A DNA stretch of 64,000 bases. It comes from Bactrocera neohumeralis. Taxonomy: Eukaryota > Arthropoda > Insecta > Diptera > Tephritidae. The translations under genes and the position numbers were made by a program. Numbering within the stretch: the stretch's first letter is position 1; each line of letters starts with the position of its first letter. Shown here in pieces: positions 11,061 to 24,455 of this stretch. The stretch spans positions 79,730,163 through 79,794,162 of the forward strand of contig NC_065921.1 of the NCBI RefSeq assembly GCF_024586455.1. The letters are read 5' to 3'. Under the pieces are notes generated by a model that saw nothing but the letters and a program-made list of their open reading frames with translations, did no database searches and was not told where the DNA came from.

Positions 11061-12420
11061 GCGCGTTCAAGTGCATATGCCTTGAAAATCCACTGAAGCG
11101 TTCAATAGCTGGGCGTTGGACGACAGAAATTTGATGGCATATGTATATACTTGGCAAGGCGGGTCACTCATGTGGCAAGGTGTGTGTGTGCTGCCACCAA
11201 GCCATGAAGCCCCGAATACAAAAGGGTCAACACAAAAAGCAACAACAACAAAAAATGTACTTTTAATGCTTTGCTTGGCTGCCGCTGCGCGTTCAATCAC
11301 GAAAAACGGGGGCGACATAAATTGTTGACTTACTGAACCTAAAATATGACATTACAACAAGAACAACAACAACAATAGTTATACTAGCAGTAGTAGTAGA
11401 GGACGTGGCACATGCCAATATCAAATCAAACTGCATAGGTCAAAATGCACACAGGAGGCAACTCAGTCAGCCAGTCAGCACTGTGTGGCAAGTAGCGCAG
11501 CATGCGCTGGACGTACGCCATGTGGTATGAGTGACATACTGAAGTTGCAGACATTTACATGGCGTTGTGTTTGTATGTGTGCGTGCGTGCTGGCGTCACC
11601 TGTATGGAGGCAAATTTACATACGCACACATAAATGCAAGCAAGTACGTACTTATATACACACATATATACAAATATATACATACTTACACACATATACA
11701 TATACAAGTACAATGGTTATATGAAAATATTTTTTCAGTGTGTCTGCTTCAAGTAATTGTTGCTGTTGTTGTTGTATTTGGTGCGCGCTGATGCATGCAT
11801 AATTTTTGAGTTCAATTTCAATGATTTTCATGGACTCGTTAGCCTAATTTACTCTTCAGGCAGCAGGCGAACGCAAGTCTTTCAACGAACGTGTGTCGCT
11901 ACAGCTGTGCGTCTCTCCCTTTTTATGTGTCCATGTGTGTGTGTGCGTGTAAAATCGAAATTTCTACATTTATTTGCGTGTTTCGTTGCATGCAAATGTG
12001 TGTGTGTATGTGTGTTGGTCATCATATAATTTTCATTTCAATGACTTTCTCTATGAATTTCAATTTTGCACAATTTGTTGCCATTCTTCAGCTGCCATGT
12101 GCTGACCATACACAGTTATTTGTGTATTTTGTTGCTTTATCGCACTTTCTAAAATGCCAAAATGCTCAGTAATGTGCACTAATATGTGTATTTAAGCAGG
12201 TATGTGTGTGTCCATTGCCATCGCTATTCATAGCCAATAAGCGTTGTTGCATAATTATTTCGATGAGCTGGTCCAAATTTTGCTTGTTTTACATAAATTC
12301 TCTGATTTATTTGCAAGAAATGATTAGATGCGTTGATTTGTATATGTAAATAAATATGTGTGTGTGAATGTGAATTTTAGCTAATTATAAATTGTTCAGG
12401 ATATATTAAGTTTGCTACGA
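11061..12420. other. Intergenic, simple repeats
   Basis: No gene seen. Tracts include caacaacaac (11360-11375), cacatatatacaaatatata with CA repeats (11640-11710), TGTTGTTGTTGT near 11760-11775 and TGTGTGTG repeats (11930-12020). The overlapping frames at 11485-12172 are products of these tracts. Confidence 0.5.
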
Positions 12421-12479
12421 TGTCTTTAACAACCAAACAGTAAATATATATAAAATAAGTATTTCATATCTCAATTTCA

Positions 12480-13410
12480 TGTTCGTCTTATTAAGCGCGA
12501 ACTAGTCTCTCAGTTTTTGAGATATCGTTCTGAAATTTTGCGTGTTTTCTTTTCTCTTCAAGGAGCTCTTAAACTGCCGGAATCCCTTATATCGGACTAC
12601 TATAGCATATAGCTGTCATGCAAAGTGATCGAGCAAACTCAAGCCCTTGTATGGAAAAGTCTTTTATTTGTAAAATTATCTTAACAAAATTTGGCACAAA
12701 CTATAATCTAAGATACCGCTATTATCTCCGAAAATTTTGTTTAGATCGGATAACTATAACACATAGGTGTCATACAAACTGGCCGATTAAACTTCAGTCC
12801 TTGTATGGAAAACTTTTTTATTTGTAAAGGTATGGTCATGAAATTTTGCACGTATTTTCACCTTAAGTTTGGATATATTCTCTGAAGATTTTGTTTAGAT
12901 CGAGAAACTATAGCGTATAGCTGTCATACAAACTGATCTTAAGAACTGAAGTCCTTCTATGGAAAACTCTTTTATTTGTTAAGCTCTCTTCACAAAATTT
13001 GGCATAAACTATTACCTAAAGTACCGCTATAATCTCCGAACATTTAGTTTAGATCGCATAACTATAGCATATAGCTGTCATACAAAGGTCAGCTTTGAAA
13101 ACCAAGTCCTTGTAAGGAAAACTTCTTTATTTCTCAAATTATCTTGACAAAATTTGGTACAAAGTATTACCTAAGGTACCACTTTAATATCCGAAAATTT
13201 CGTTTAGATCGGGTAACTATGGCATATAACTGTCATACGAACTGACCGATCTAACTTAAGTGCTTGTATGGAAAACTCTTTTATTTGTCAAGATATCTTC
13301 ATCAAAATTTAATATGCATTAATATCTAAAGCACTGCTTTAATATTGAAAGATATTGTTCAGATGGAGCAACTATATTATATAGCCGTCATACTCAAGTC
13401 CTTGATGGAA
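12480..13410 (+). repeat. Tandem array of a ~154 bp monomer derived from the dispersed element
   Basis: The phrase ctatagcatatagctgtcat recurs, with changes, near 12600, 12750, 12909, 13062, 13217 and 13370, a period of 150-157 bp. Each unit also carries cttgtatggaaaactctttt, a form of 'atcttcacaaaatttggcac', and 'gaaaattttgtttagatcgg'. Six units are recognisable. Single units of the same sequence occur in the dispersed element at 30.8, 39.1 and 57.6 kb. So this array is a local amplification of that element's body. Confidence 0.85.
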
Positions 13411-14320
13411 AATCGTGCAAACTACTATTGGCCCGTTCGCTCAACTAAAGGCATGCCCAACATAGGCTTCTAAAAATTATGACTTTCATCTCAAATTTTT
13501 TTTCATACTAAAATAATGACGAAGAATTCCCCAAAAAACACGTTTGCATTCTCAAAGTTCGACATATTGGCGAGGCAACAAAGTTCTTGTTGTTTACGCT
13601 TCACATTTCTATGTCATGCTTACTGAAAAAGGTGCAGAAGGAAATTAGCTTTCTACCACATATTCGGACTAATTGCAACAATGTAATAATAATTATATTA
13701 AGCCAACTCTTGTCAAACCATACAAATATAATCAAAACCCTGTACGTGTATAATTAGACGAGAATATAAATATACACATATATGTACATATATTTATATA
13801 TATATATAATATATATATATATATGTATATATATGTTTACAGCTATTTGTCGACTTTCATAATGCCATTGCTGTTTAACGACAAGTTTCGCATTTCGGAG
13901 ACAATTGCTTTATTGATGCAGTATCACATTACAACAAGAAGGCTAAATTATACAAAAATAAGTCACATGCAGGCAAAAGCTGTATGCAAATGTTTGGCGG
14001 GGCACATTCAGCTAAATATAAGCATGTGTATGTAATTCAACATAAGCGTGTACAAATTCTATTATAACAAGGCTGAGATCTATGTATGTACATATGTATA
14101 TATAGCTGTAAAATTGTATGAATATGTTAGATATAGATATGTACTACATATGTACATACATATATATAGAGTGTATAAGCTATAATTGACTTCTACCAAA
14201 ATAACATCGAAAATGAACAATTTCTTTTGGAAACTTATTCGAATTGTATTCAAGAGTAGTGCTCGTCAGCTTTTAGAAGAGTCTCTGGTAGATATATAGA
14301 TAAACATATGTATGTATGTA
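13411..14320. other. Intergenic with TA-rich microsatellite and inverted repeat
   Basis: A long TA/ATATGTAT microsatellite occupies about 13765-13835. An inverted repeat with 16 bp arms (tgtatgtacatatgta at about 14083 and tacatatgtacataca at about 14146) could form a hairpin. No gene seen. Confidence 0.6.
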
Positions 14321-15160
14321 CATTAGGGTGGGTAAAAAAAAAAATATGAGAGTGTATTCTCGCTTCGTACTCTGATAAATATGTTGATAAACACCTCTAA
14401 GAAAGCTTCTAAATAAACATATGTACATTAGGGTGGGTCGAAAATGTTTTAAATATTTCTTTTTTGTTTCGTACGCTGAAAAACTGCTTGACTGATACCT
14501 CTAAGAAATGTTCTAGATATATCTGCATTAGGGTGGGTCGAAAAAAATTTCATTTCGTTCATCGAAAATTGGTTAATAGGCTGCCTCTAGGAAAGGATCT
14601 CCAAGTATGTGCGCTTAATTGTAAAAGGAAGATCTACCACCCAACATTTTTCTATATTTTTATATTTTATTAGATAGAAATCTTCATGCCTCGCTTCCAA
14701 ATATGTACATGAAAAAATATTTATTTTTGTGAGTTTTGTTGGAAATTTTATGTTCCCAAAAAAGATCTATGAAGATTTTTTCGTAAATCTAACCGTACTT
14801 TAAGATACTAATATTTAAAAATTGATTATTTTAAAGAAAAAAATTCTTATAACTTAAATAAATTAACAAAACAAACTCTTAGGTTGTTAGGAAACTTGAC
14901 GGTCAATAAAAAAAAAATCTTTTTTGTATGACCCACCCTAATGTATATGTATGTATATAGATATGCTACATATAAACACGAAAACTAGACTTAGATCTTT
15001 TATTCAAACAGCTATAACTTTTTTTTGACCCACCCTAATGTATAAGTATATAAATATCATATACAGTTGTGCTCATATAATTAATAATAAACAAAAAAGC
15101 TGTGCTAGACATTTTGTTCAAAAAGCAAATCACCTTTTTCACACACCCTATTGTATAAGT
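14320..15160. mobile_element. ATTAGGGTGGG-family element with reiterated ends
   Basis: Three forward terminal words ATTAGGGTGGGT begin near 14322, 14428 and 14528. Three inverted ones (ACCCACCCTAAT or decayed form) lie near 14931, 15028 and 15142. The units between successive left ends and between successive right ends are about 100-115 bp and mutually similar (left: 'cctctaagaaa.. .ttctaaataaacat'; right: 'aactagac.tagacctttta..caaacagctat'). The 370 bp core, 14550-14920, is AT-rich and non-coding. It belongs to the same word family as 10.26-11.06 kb. Confidence 0.7.
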
Positions 15161-16795
15161 ATAGAAATATCACACAAATAAACACAAAAACTAGACCTAG
15201 ACCTTTTATACAAACAGCTATCTTTAAAAAAGTCGCACAAACATACATACCAACACTATTCACGGCACACGTGTGCTTCTATATACATACTTGCCATCAC
15301 TTTGAGCGCCTCCAAACATTATGCACGCACATTTAACCGACAAAGTCAGCGAGTTAATTGACGGTAGCCGAGTGTGTCGAACGGTACGAGCACACCTATT
15401 TAATTATCTCATGCATCACACTTAATTAAATTCTATGAACCCGCAGACGTAGATGCTCGCATACAAATGCGCATGTTATTACACTGACACGCATTACACA
15501 CACGCACACACACGTACGCGATTAAGCGCAGAAACCGCAGTTTTAAATAAACTTTACAGGAAAACGCACAAAGCAGCGTTGCTACACGCACGCACACACA
15601 TACTCACATATGCGCAAATACCTTTGTAGGCACAAAGTTAGTCGCGGCTTGCTAGGTGCTCACCAACACTTAGGAATTTACATGTGCGTAAGTATATATG
15701 TATGAATGTATTTACTTGTGGGAATGTATTTATGTATATATGTATATATGTATGTGCTGTTAAGGCTTCACTTTTGCTGGCCTTTGATGTAAATTGTTCT
15801 GCAGCATACAAAAACAATGATGGCACTTTGTTTCAAGTTAAAGCAGCAAGTAGCGGATTCGCTTTAAATGGCACTAATATCATACGGATGAGTTGTTGGC
15901 GCTCACTTTGAAATAAATATACACTCATACACAGTTAATGTTCCACCTAAGGACTATGGAAAAATATCTATTTAGAGATAAATTAAAAATGTAAACTTAA
16001 ATTTGTATTAACATTAAATATGTAATTAACTTTTTTTAAAAATATCGCATATAATTTGTTGTGAGTGTAAAGCAAGTTGCCTAAAAATTTCTAAATATAA
16101 AAAAAAATTAAATAAAAACCCATAAAATAATTATAATGCAAATTTTTTTGCTTTAAAATATATATTTTTTTTGTTTAAATTTTTTTGCACTTTAAATTTA
16201 AAACATTTAATAAGTAAGACCTCATTTTTTTAAATTTTTGTAGAGAAATTGCGAACAAATATCACGTTAGTGCTCTTCTATGTTTCTGTGTTAATTTTAT
16301 TACCCTCCCTTTAATTTCTTTTTTCAACAAAATTAGTGCTGACATTAAGTGGAACAACGGTGCGTATACGCAACCATTTTTATGGAGAGTGTTATGAGGC
16401 TAAGAAGGTATGTGAAGTCATGGCAGCCTGGGTGACATTAAAATTACCACACAATTCGCTATTACATTCCGTGTGGTTATGTAGAGATAGATATATACAT
16501 TTATAAATTTTGAAAAAAAAAATTTAAATGTGTAAAAATATGTCATGAAAATTTTGTACAGAATACTGAACAACGTTTAACATTTAAACAAACAAAATTA
16601 AATTTCCGAAAATTAAATAAAATAAACAGGAAATTAAATAAAAATATTTTTTTATATGTTTTATTTGCAATCTATTTAAAAAAAAATAAGCAAATAAGAT
16701 AACAAAATCATAATCTGACTTACATATATTATATTATTGATATCCAGTGAAAAAAAAATGTGTAATTAAAAACTAAAAAATAGTCAAATATTTAA
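15161..16795. other. Intergenic, AT-rich with simple repeats
   Basis: CA-rich tracts at 15490-15610 and ATGTATATATGTATG at 15730-15750; no gene seen. Long A/T runs dominate 15960-16790. Confidence 0.5.
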
Positions 16796-17860
16796 TTTTT
16801 ATACTCTCGCAACAATGTTGCTAAGGACAGTATTATAGTTTTGTTCACATAACGGTTGTTTGTAAGTCCTAAAACTAAAAGAGTCAGATATGGGGTTATA
16901 TATACCAAAGTGATCAGGGTGACGACTAGAGTCGAAATCCGAGTTGAAATCCGGATGTCTGTCTGTCCGTCCGTCCGTCCATGCAAGCTGTAACTTGAGT
17001 AAAAATTGAGATATCATGATGAAACTTGGTTCACGTATTTCTTGGCTCCATAAGAAGGTTAAGTTCGAAGATGGGCAAAATCGGCTCACTGCCACGCCCA
17101 AAAATGGCGGAAACCGAAAACCTATAAAGTGTCATAACTAAGCCATAAATAAAGATATTAAAGTGAAATTTGGCACAAAGGATCGCATTAGGGAGGGGCA
17201 TATTTGGACGCAATTTTTTGGAAAGTGGGCGTGGCCCCGCCTTCTACTAAGTTTCTTGTACATATATCGGAAACTACTATAGCTATGTCAAATCTACAGA
17301 GTCGTTTTCTTCAGGCATTTCCATATACAGTTCAAGTGGAAGAAATCGGATAATAACCACGCCCACCTCCCATACAAAGGTTATGTTGAAAATCACTAAA
17401 AGTGCGTTAACCGACTAACAAAAAACGTCAGAAACACCAAATTTTACGGAAGAAATGGCAGAAGGAAGCTGCACCCAGGTTTTTTTTTTTAAATTGAAAA
17501 TGGGCGTGGCCTCGCACACTTATGGACCAAAAACCATATCTCAGGAACTACTTCACTGATTTCAATGAAATTCGGTATATAATATTTTCTTAACACCTGA
17601 TGACATGTACGAAATATGGGTGAAATCGGTTCACAACCACGCCTTCTTCCAATATAACGCTATTTTGAATTCCATCTGATGCCTTTTATAATACAAGTAT
17701 ATACATTAGGAACCAATGATGATAGCGGAATAAAACTTTACAAAAATACGGTATTTGAAAAATAGGTAAATGACGGATAATGAAATCTCGATTATCACTT
17801 TATCATGCGAGAGTATAAAATGTTCGGTGACACCCGAACTTAGCCCTTCCTTACTTGTTT
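16796..17860 (+). mobile_element. Non-autonomous 'tactctcgcaacaa' interspersed element, near full length
   Basis: The element begins tatactctcgcaacaatgtt at about 16799 and ends atgcgagagtataaaatg at about 17822, followed by 'ttcggtgacacccgaactt' and 'ccttacttgttt'. The terminal words are inverted (tactctcgca versus tgcgagagta). Near the left is a gtctgtctgtccgtccgtcc microsatellite (16953-16980), a hallmark of short interspersed elements in flies. The body repeatedly contains 'gtgggcgtgg' and 'ccacgccca' phrases. No coding frame. The class (Helitron-like versus other) is not settled. Confidence 0.75.
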
Positions 17861-20800
17861 TAATTTAATTATTTTCACATGGGAGAGAACATAAACTTTT
17901 AATTTAATTTTATTCTAAAAATCCTATACTTTTTAAAAATCCTCGGAAAATTGTAAAATTTTTTAAATCCGAATTTTTAGGAAAATAAGAAATTTTAAGA
18001 AAGAACACTTAGAAAATTGTCCAAAAAACTTCAAAGTAAAAATAAACAATTTTTTTTTTTTTTTTTTTAAGAGAAAATTGTATTTCAATATTTATAACAT
18101 GCGAACATTTGCTTTGTAAGCTTCAACATCAAGACGTTAAAACATGTCTAAATTAAAATATTTATATAATAGGTGACCTTTTTTCAACAGCCTTTTTTGA
18201 TTGGATAATATTCCACCGAATTTTACCACGTCCAGCACGAATTTTTCATGAAAGAACATAGAGAAAATCGTCTGGCAAAAAACTCAAAGACGTATGGAAC
18301 GAATTAGCATTTTTTGTTTTCTTTTGAATTTTTACAAAATACCCGCCAAGTTCCAAGAAGATCCGACGTTTTCGAGCTAAATTTTGTTCAACGCTGCGGC
18401 CTATTTCTGGCTTAATGGGTAAGTAAACAAGCAAAAATGCCCCATTTGGGACGAAGAGCAACTGAAAGGATTCGAGGACTGAAATTTCATCCAGAAAACA
18501 CAAACGTTCGGTGTACTTTGGGGTCGGTGGAATCATAGGTCCATATTTGCTCAAAAATAATGCCGATGAGAACTTATTTTTAATTATAGGGTAATATTTT
18601 ATTATTTTAAATAAGTTTCATTACTGAAAAATGCATTGTCAAAATAATTTTTTTTTGCAAGCCGTTCCAACCTCAACGTATTTTTAAAAATTTCGAGAAT
18701 TTCTGAAATATATTTACTTTTTAGTAACGCGAAAAAAATATCGCATGAGATAATTAAAAATTCTAATTTTTGAGGAAAATAAATTGAAAATTTATTCTGC
18801 AAACCATATTAAAAATATGATTAAAAACTCAGTAACTTCAATACGCGGTTCTCAAACTTTTTATAGTCATGAGAGAAAAAATTTTAATATCATGCGATTC
18901 TTATTGAAACATTTTTGATTAAAATCCGCATTGGTAATAATTTTTGATACTCACCCTATATTTTTTGAAATTTTCGAATACTTGAGAGAAAAATTTTAAT
19001 GTCATGCGATAATTTTAAAAATTGTTTTTGAAAAATTAACATAAATATTTTATATACTTATACTATATTTTATTATTTTCTTATCAGCTTGCCAACTCTA
19101 TGCTTTTACATCTACGAAATTGGTGGCAACCATGCGCAGCAGACCGCAATAGCTTTGTGATAAATGACACGAGTATGCTAAAAAATAATGCAGCATTAAA
19201 AATCAAACAAAACAACAGCACACACCCAAGCAATTTGTAACACTGGTGTAAGTGTTAGTGTTTTGGTGGGCTGCCGCTGATATGGATTGGTGCAATGGCG
19301 GCGGCAACAGTACTTGTTGTACATACGACAAACTAAATGAGCAACAACGATGCAAAAAAATATTAACGTGCTTTTCCCGAGAATTTACGAACAACCACGC
19401 ATATGTATATATTTACATACACACAAATACATACATATATTTGTGTATATCTACTCATATAAATATTTACAAATATAAATATGAACTGTACTCCAGCAGC
19501 TCCGTTGCAGGTGCTTGTGACAAAATGTCAACTGAAGTCAACAGGCATACATGGCGCACACATACTCACTCATACGATAAGTCGCTGCCCTGCGGTGTTG
19601 TGGCATGCAACAGTGCACGTTTGCTGCGAAAAGAATATTTGATCCAGCTGCCAGTCTATCAGCTCCGCATTTTTGGATTTGCACTTTGCCAACGCCATAT
19701 TAAATTTGCAACTTCCGCAACTTGTCAGGCTCATCAGTATTTCGTTGCTGCCGCCACGTTGATGCTATGTTGCTGCTGCATGTTGCAGCCGGCTTGAATC
19801 AAATTACAAGCGGCAAAACGAGCACAAGCGTTTATTACAATGCTTATGTGCATACATACATATGTTTATATGCATATCTATATATTGTATTACTTGCTCG
19901 TAGAAAAATAATAAATAAAAGGATGGGTATGGACCAAAAAAAAAAAATCGCAAGCGTATTTATAACTAAAAACTGATAATTTTTGAAAACATCTTTGATA
20001 TTAAAAAAGAAGGAAAGTTCGAAAAAATTTTTTTAAATGATTTTTCGTGTTTAAAAAATTATGAAAACCAGTTGTTGAATAGAAAATAAAGGATTTAGCA
20101 TTAGGAAAAAAACATATATTCTCAATATAATTGAATAAATATTTAATTTTTCTAAAATATTTTCATTATGGAATAAAAGCACCAGCAGATGTTGCAAACT
20201 TTTTTAAAAATTTTTCTTTAAAAGATTTGGATATAACTCGACTTTTTTATTTTCGAAATATTTGGTTCGTGGCTTCGGTAAAAAATAATTTAATACCCCT
20301 AAATGTAGGCAACATTTATTTAGTATCAGCTTTGTAACATGAGAGAACATTTTTAATCTCTCGATATAATTAAAAAAATATTTTTTTTGATGCAAATAAA
20401 TTGAAAATTATTTCTGCAAACTATGCAAAAAAGTACTATGATTAAATGATTAAAGACTCAGTAGTTTAGTATTCGGACTCAAACTTTTAAAAGTCACGAG
20501 AGAAAAAATTTACGTATTTTAATATCATACGATCATAACAAAAACATATTTTTTTATTAGAAAATAACTTTTATGCTCATTCTATATAGCTCCACTATTT
20601 TATTTTCGAAGCATTTGTTTTATGACTTGAGGGAGAAAATAATTTAATGCTCCAAAATTTAGGCAAATTTTATATTTTCAAAGTAAGAAATATGGAAATT
20701 CTAACACTTTTGACAGGCGCCTATTTATGGTAAATATATTTGGGATATTTGCGAATTAGATGTAAATAAAAATATAAAAAAAAGTATTTAAATACAAGAT

Positions 20801-20945
20801 AAAAAGAAAGATTTAAGAAAAACCTTTAAGTAATTCATTATATAAATGCGAAGTGGTCCTACAGTTTTCTGTTAGCATATATTTTCAGAAAAATTTAAAT
20901 TTCATAATTTTCGAAATTATTTATTTATTATTAATTTTTTTTTTG
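17861..20945. other. AT-rich intergenic DNA with diverged copies of a 'taggcaac' repeat
   Basis: Diverged phrases such as 'taatacccctaaatgtaggcaac' (20290-20315) and 'gagagaaaaaattttaatatcatgcga' (18870-18895, again 18980-19005 and 20500-20530) recur here, related to the array that follows. A GC-richer insert at 19080-19900 has open frames (including 181 codons at 19252-19797), but they run through ACATATATTTGTATATC-type simple repeat and poly-Cys tracts and show no domain. Confidence 0.5.
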
Positions 20946-20949
20946 AACT

Positions 20950-21870
20950 ATTCAAATATGTTGTCTGGAAAATATTGTAATATTTTGAACATTTTTCCTA
21001 TCAAAATTATCAAATACTCTTATTAAAGGATTCTTTAGGTATTCAACTTTAGTAAAATATTACTAATGCCCTTGAATATTGGCAACATTTTATTTGATTT
21101 CACTTCATAAGTATTTTGTATATCGTAGAGAGTAAAACACGTCTCAAAGATTTAGGAACTTTCGAAACTTGACTAAAAGCTGTTCTACTAACATAAATCG
21201 AATATCTTTTCTAGCAATTTTTTTAATATTTTTAATGATTTCCTAATAAAAAATGTCAAATTGGCTTAATCATATGACTCTTTAGGTGTGAGACTTGGCT
21301 AAATTATTCCTTACGCGCCTGAATGTAGACAACGTTTCGTTCGTTTTCAATTTTTAGGTATTTTGAATACCACAAAGAGTAAAAAACGCCGCAAAGCTTT
21401 GGGAATTTTTGAGACATAACTAAAACTGTTCTACTAGCTTAAGTTGAATATCTTTTCTGGCAAATGTTTTAATATTTTAAATAATTTTCTAATCAAAATT
21501 GGCAAATACTCTTAATCATCTGACTCTTTAGATGTGCGATGTGAGTAAGATATTTCTAGTTCGATTGAATGTAAGAAACGTTTTATTTGATTTCACTTCT
21601 GAGGAATTTTGAATATCGGAGTGAATAGAAAACGCCACCTAGCTTTAGGAGCATTCAAAGCAAAACTTAAGCTTAAGTCAAATATCTTTTCTGACAAATT
21701 TTGTAATATTTTGAATAACTTACCAATCTAAATTGTCAAATGCTCTTGATCATTGGACTCTTTAGGTGTGCGACTTGGATACATTATTGTTTGCTACTAA
21801 ATGTAGGCAACGTTTTTATTGTTTTCACTTCTGAGGTATATATAATTGGAAAAAGAAAATGCTTTAGATT
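20950..21870. repeat. Tandem repeat, ~246 bp period, about 3.5 copies
   Basis: The segment 'gagtaaaacacg...aaagcttt.gg.a.tttc.aaac..aactaaaa.ctgttctac' is seen near 21129, 21377 and 21619. It is followed each time by 'tcgaatatcttttctagcaa' and 'caaatactcttaatcat..gactctttaggtgtgcgac', then 'gaatgtaggcaacgttt'. Offsets are 242-248 bp. There is no coding frame. Confidence 0.8.
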
Positions 21871-23300
21871 TTGAAAATCGTGGGTAAAAGTAAAAAACAT
21901 AGTTATCATATAGGAAGTGTCTTCCAGAATACAGTAAAAACTTTTTTTCTCAGCTTTTCTACATTTTTCAGGATTTAAAATAGAAACCTACATTTCTCTC
22001 ACTAATTCGATATAATTCATGAACCCTTTGAATTTAATTCAAAGATCTTTGAGCTGATTATTTATATCGATAGTTAAATTATGAAGATTTCAATGGGAGT
22101 TCTTTCGAGAGTATTTTTGAATAAATAGGCGGACGCCTTGGCTTCAGAACTCGATAAAAAAAAGTTACTAAATATTATACTTCAATAAATTTACATGATT
22201 TGGGATTCATAAAGTTCTTAGAGGGTCAAAAAAATTGATTCGAAGGTCTAAAGAGTTAACAGAGTAAAAATTATCTGTCCAAAAATCAATTAGAGTACCA
22301 GAATTTTAAACAGGTCTAACTTAGAAACTAAGTCAACTTATATACCCACACTTAAGTCCAATTTCCTACAAGGTATCATCTTGAGCGGAAATGTAAGTGC
22401 ATGTCAATATAAAAAAATATTACTTGCAACTATGAGTATGTTATCGAATAGCTAGCTATGAAGGCATCAAGTGGTGTTCGCGCAAAAACGCTGAAGGATG
22501 ACAGACAATTTGTGCATACGAGTATCAGTTATGAGTGTATTATGACATGCAACAAACGACGTTTCGCTATTGTTGTTGTTCACAAATAAACAATAACAAA
22601 AACAAGAGCAACGGCAATGTGTCAATAGGAAACCATGTGAAAAAAGTACACAGCATGTATTTGATTACAAAATATATATGTACATATGCACAGTTATTCA
22701 CATATATATTTGTGCATTTGAACCGTAAGCTACTGACAGCATATCAATAGAGATTGATGTGACCCAAATACTGTTACACCAAATACACATATTTATAAAT
22801 ATACACAAGTATATTATATATATGTTTTTAACTGCAATATTTTTCGCATTTTTGAGTCAATATGTGTGGCATGCAAGCAATACTACTGACTTAGGCGTAT
22901 AACTTATAGATACTATGTATATATATTTTCGCAGTTATGTAAATATATATAAACTTCACTAAGCGGAAATCGCAGATATTTGGCTTGCATTGCCAAAAGT
23001 GAAGTTTTTCTGCAAAAAATTTTTCTTTACAGATTTTTTTCAACTGGATAAGTGTTATTTGTCATCTGAACGAACAAGCGTTTCTCATTTTCCTAATTTG
23101 CAAGAATTTGTGACATACATCCATCTTTCTTCGGTCAACATGTGTGAAGATATCCTCAAACAAAGACCTTTTCATGCTTGGATCGGTTTAGGACTTCATT
23201 CCTCAGTTTAAACTGTTGTATTGTATGATATGAGGCTAAATGAATGAGTTTGAGATAGATCCAGAGATTTGTATGTATATGCAGTATTTAGTATATATCT
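21871..23300. other. Intergenic, nothing recognised
   Basis: AT-rich DNA with short ATATGTACATATG-type tracts near 22675. No gene or named repeat identified. Confidence 0.45.
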
Positions 23301-24455
23301 TCTTCTTCTTTACTGACAAAGACACCGCCTACCCAGTTATAGTCGAGGTTACAACAGCGCGCCAGTCGTTCGTCTTTGATTGGCATCAATTCAAGATATC
23401 AAGTGCAGCCAGGACCTTCTCCATCATATCTCTCTAACGGAGTGGAGGTTTTCCTCTTTCTCTGCTTCCTCCGGTGGATGCTGATTCAAAGCTGGAGTAT
23501 TCTTTTACATCCGGACAACATTCTCTAGCCAGCCCAGCCGTGGTCTCTTGATTAGCTGAACTATGTCAATGTCGCTGAATATCTCGTATAGCTTATCGAC
23601 TGCGATATTCGCCGTTGCCTATGCGCAAAAGTCCATAAATTTTCCGCCAAATTTTTCTCTCGTATACTCCTAAGGCCGACTAATCAGATAATATGATCCA
23701 TGCCTCCGCAAAATATAGCAGGACGGGAATGATGAGGGACTTGTAGAGTTTGGTCTTTGTTCTTCGGGAGAGGACTTTATTTTTCAATTGACTAATCTGT
23801 GTTAAATTTTAAGACTGATATTATTATTGGTGTTGGTTCCTAGATAGACGAAATTATCTACAACTTCAAAGTTATGGCTGTCTACAGTGATGAGCACGTC
23901 AAGTCGCGAATGCGACGCCTGTTTGTTTGATGACAGGAGATATTTCGTCTTATCCTCGCTTACAACCAACGCTTCGCCTCCTTATCCAGTCTAGAGAAAG
24001 CAGAACTAACGGCGCAGTTGTTGAGGACAGTGATATCAATATTGTACGCCAGAAGCTGTACACTCTTATAGAAGATTGCACTTCTCTATTTAGCTCTGCA
24101 GCTCATATTATTTTCTCCAGCAATTCGTTGAAGTAGTCACATGATAAGGATTCTCCTTGTCTGAAACCTCGCTTGGTACCGAATGGTTTGAAGAGGTCCT
24201 TCCCAATCCTGACGGCGCTCTTCGTATTGCTCAACGTCAGCTTACACAGCCGTATTAGCTTTGCGGGGATACCAAGTTCAGACATAGCGACATAGAGGCA
24301 GTTCCTTTTCGAGCTGTCGAAGGCAGCTTTAGAATCGACGAAGAGGTGGTGTACGTCGATCTTATTTTCACGGGTATTTTCCAAGACTTAACGGGGGGAG
24401 AAAATCTGGTCGTTAGTGAATTTTTCAGGTGTAAAGCCAAGCTTAAAAGGTCCAA
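23300..24455 (-). pseudogene. RTE-like retrotransposon relic, reverse transcriptase
   Basis: On the minus strand, 24384 to 24103 encodes a reverse transcriptase segment: DSKAAFDSSKRN (motif A, in which D and AF are conserved), ELGIPAKLIRLCKLTLSN, and KRGFRQGESLSCDYFN (motif B). It leads to LLEKII, which precedes the catalytic ADD box in intact copies. Below 24100 the frame breaks. Later blocks about 23940-23870 and 23800-23560 correspond, in other frames, to the regions before and including YLGTSI and YGAEAW seen at 3.7 kb, for example the stretch around 23700 (ccatgcctccgc, complementary to the AEAW part). Multiple stops and shifts show it is dead. Confidence 0.85.

Noticed and set aside
19252..19797. 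181-codon open frame on the + strand
   Set aside because: It runs through ATATGTATATATTTACATAC-type microsatellite and Cys-rich CTG/TGC tracts, has no domain, and lacks initiation or splice support; chance in a less AT-rich block.
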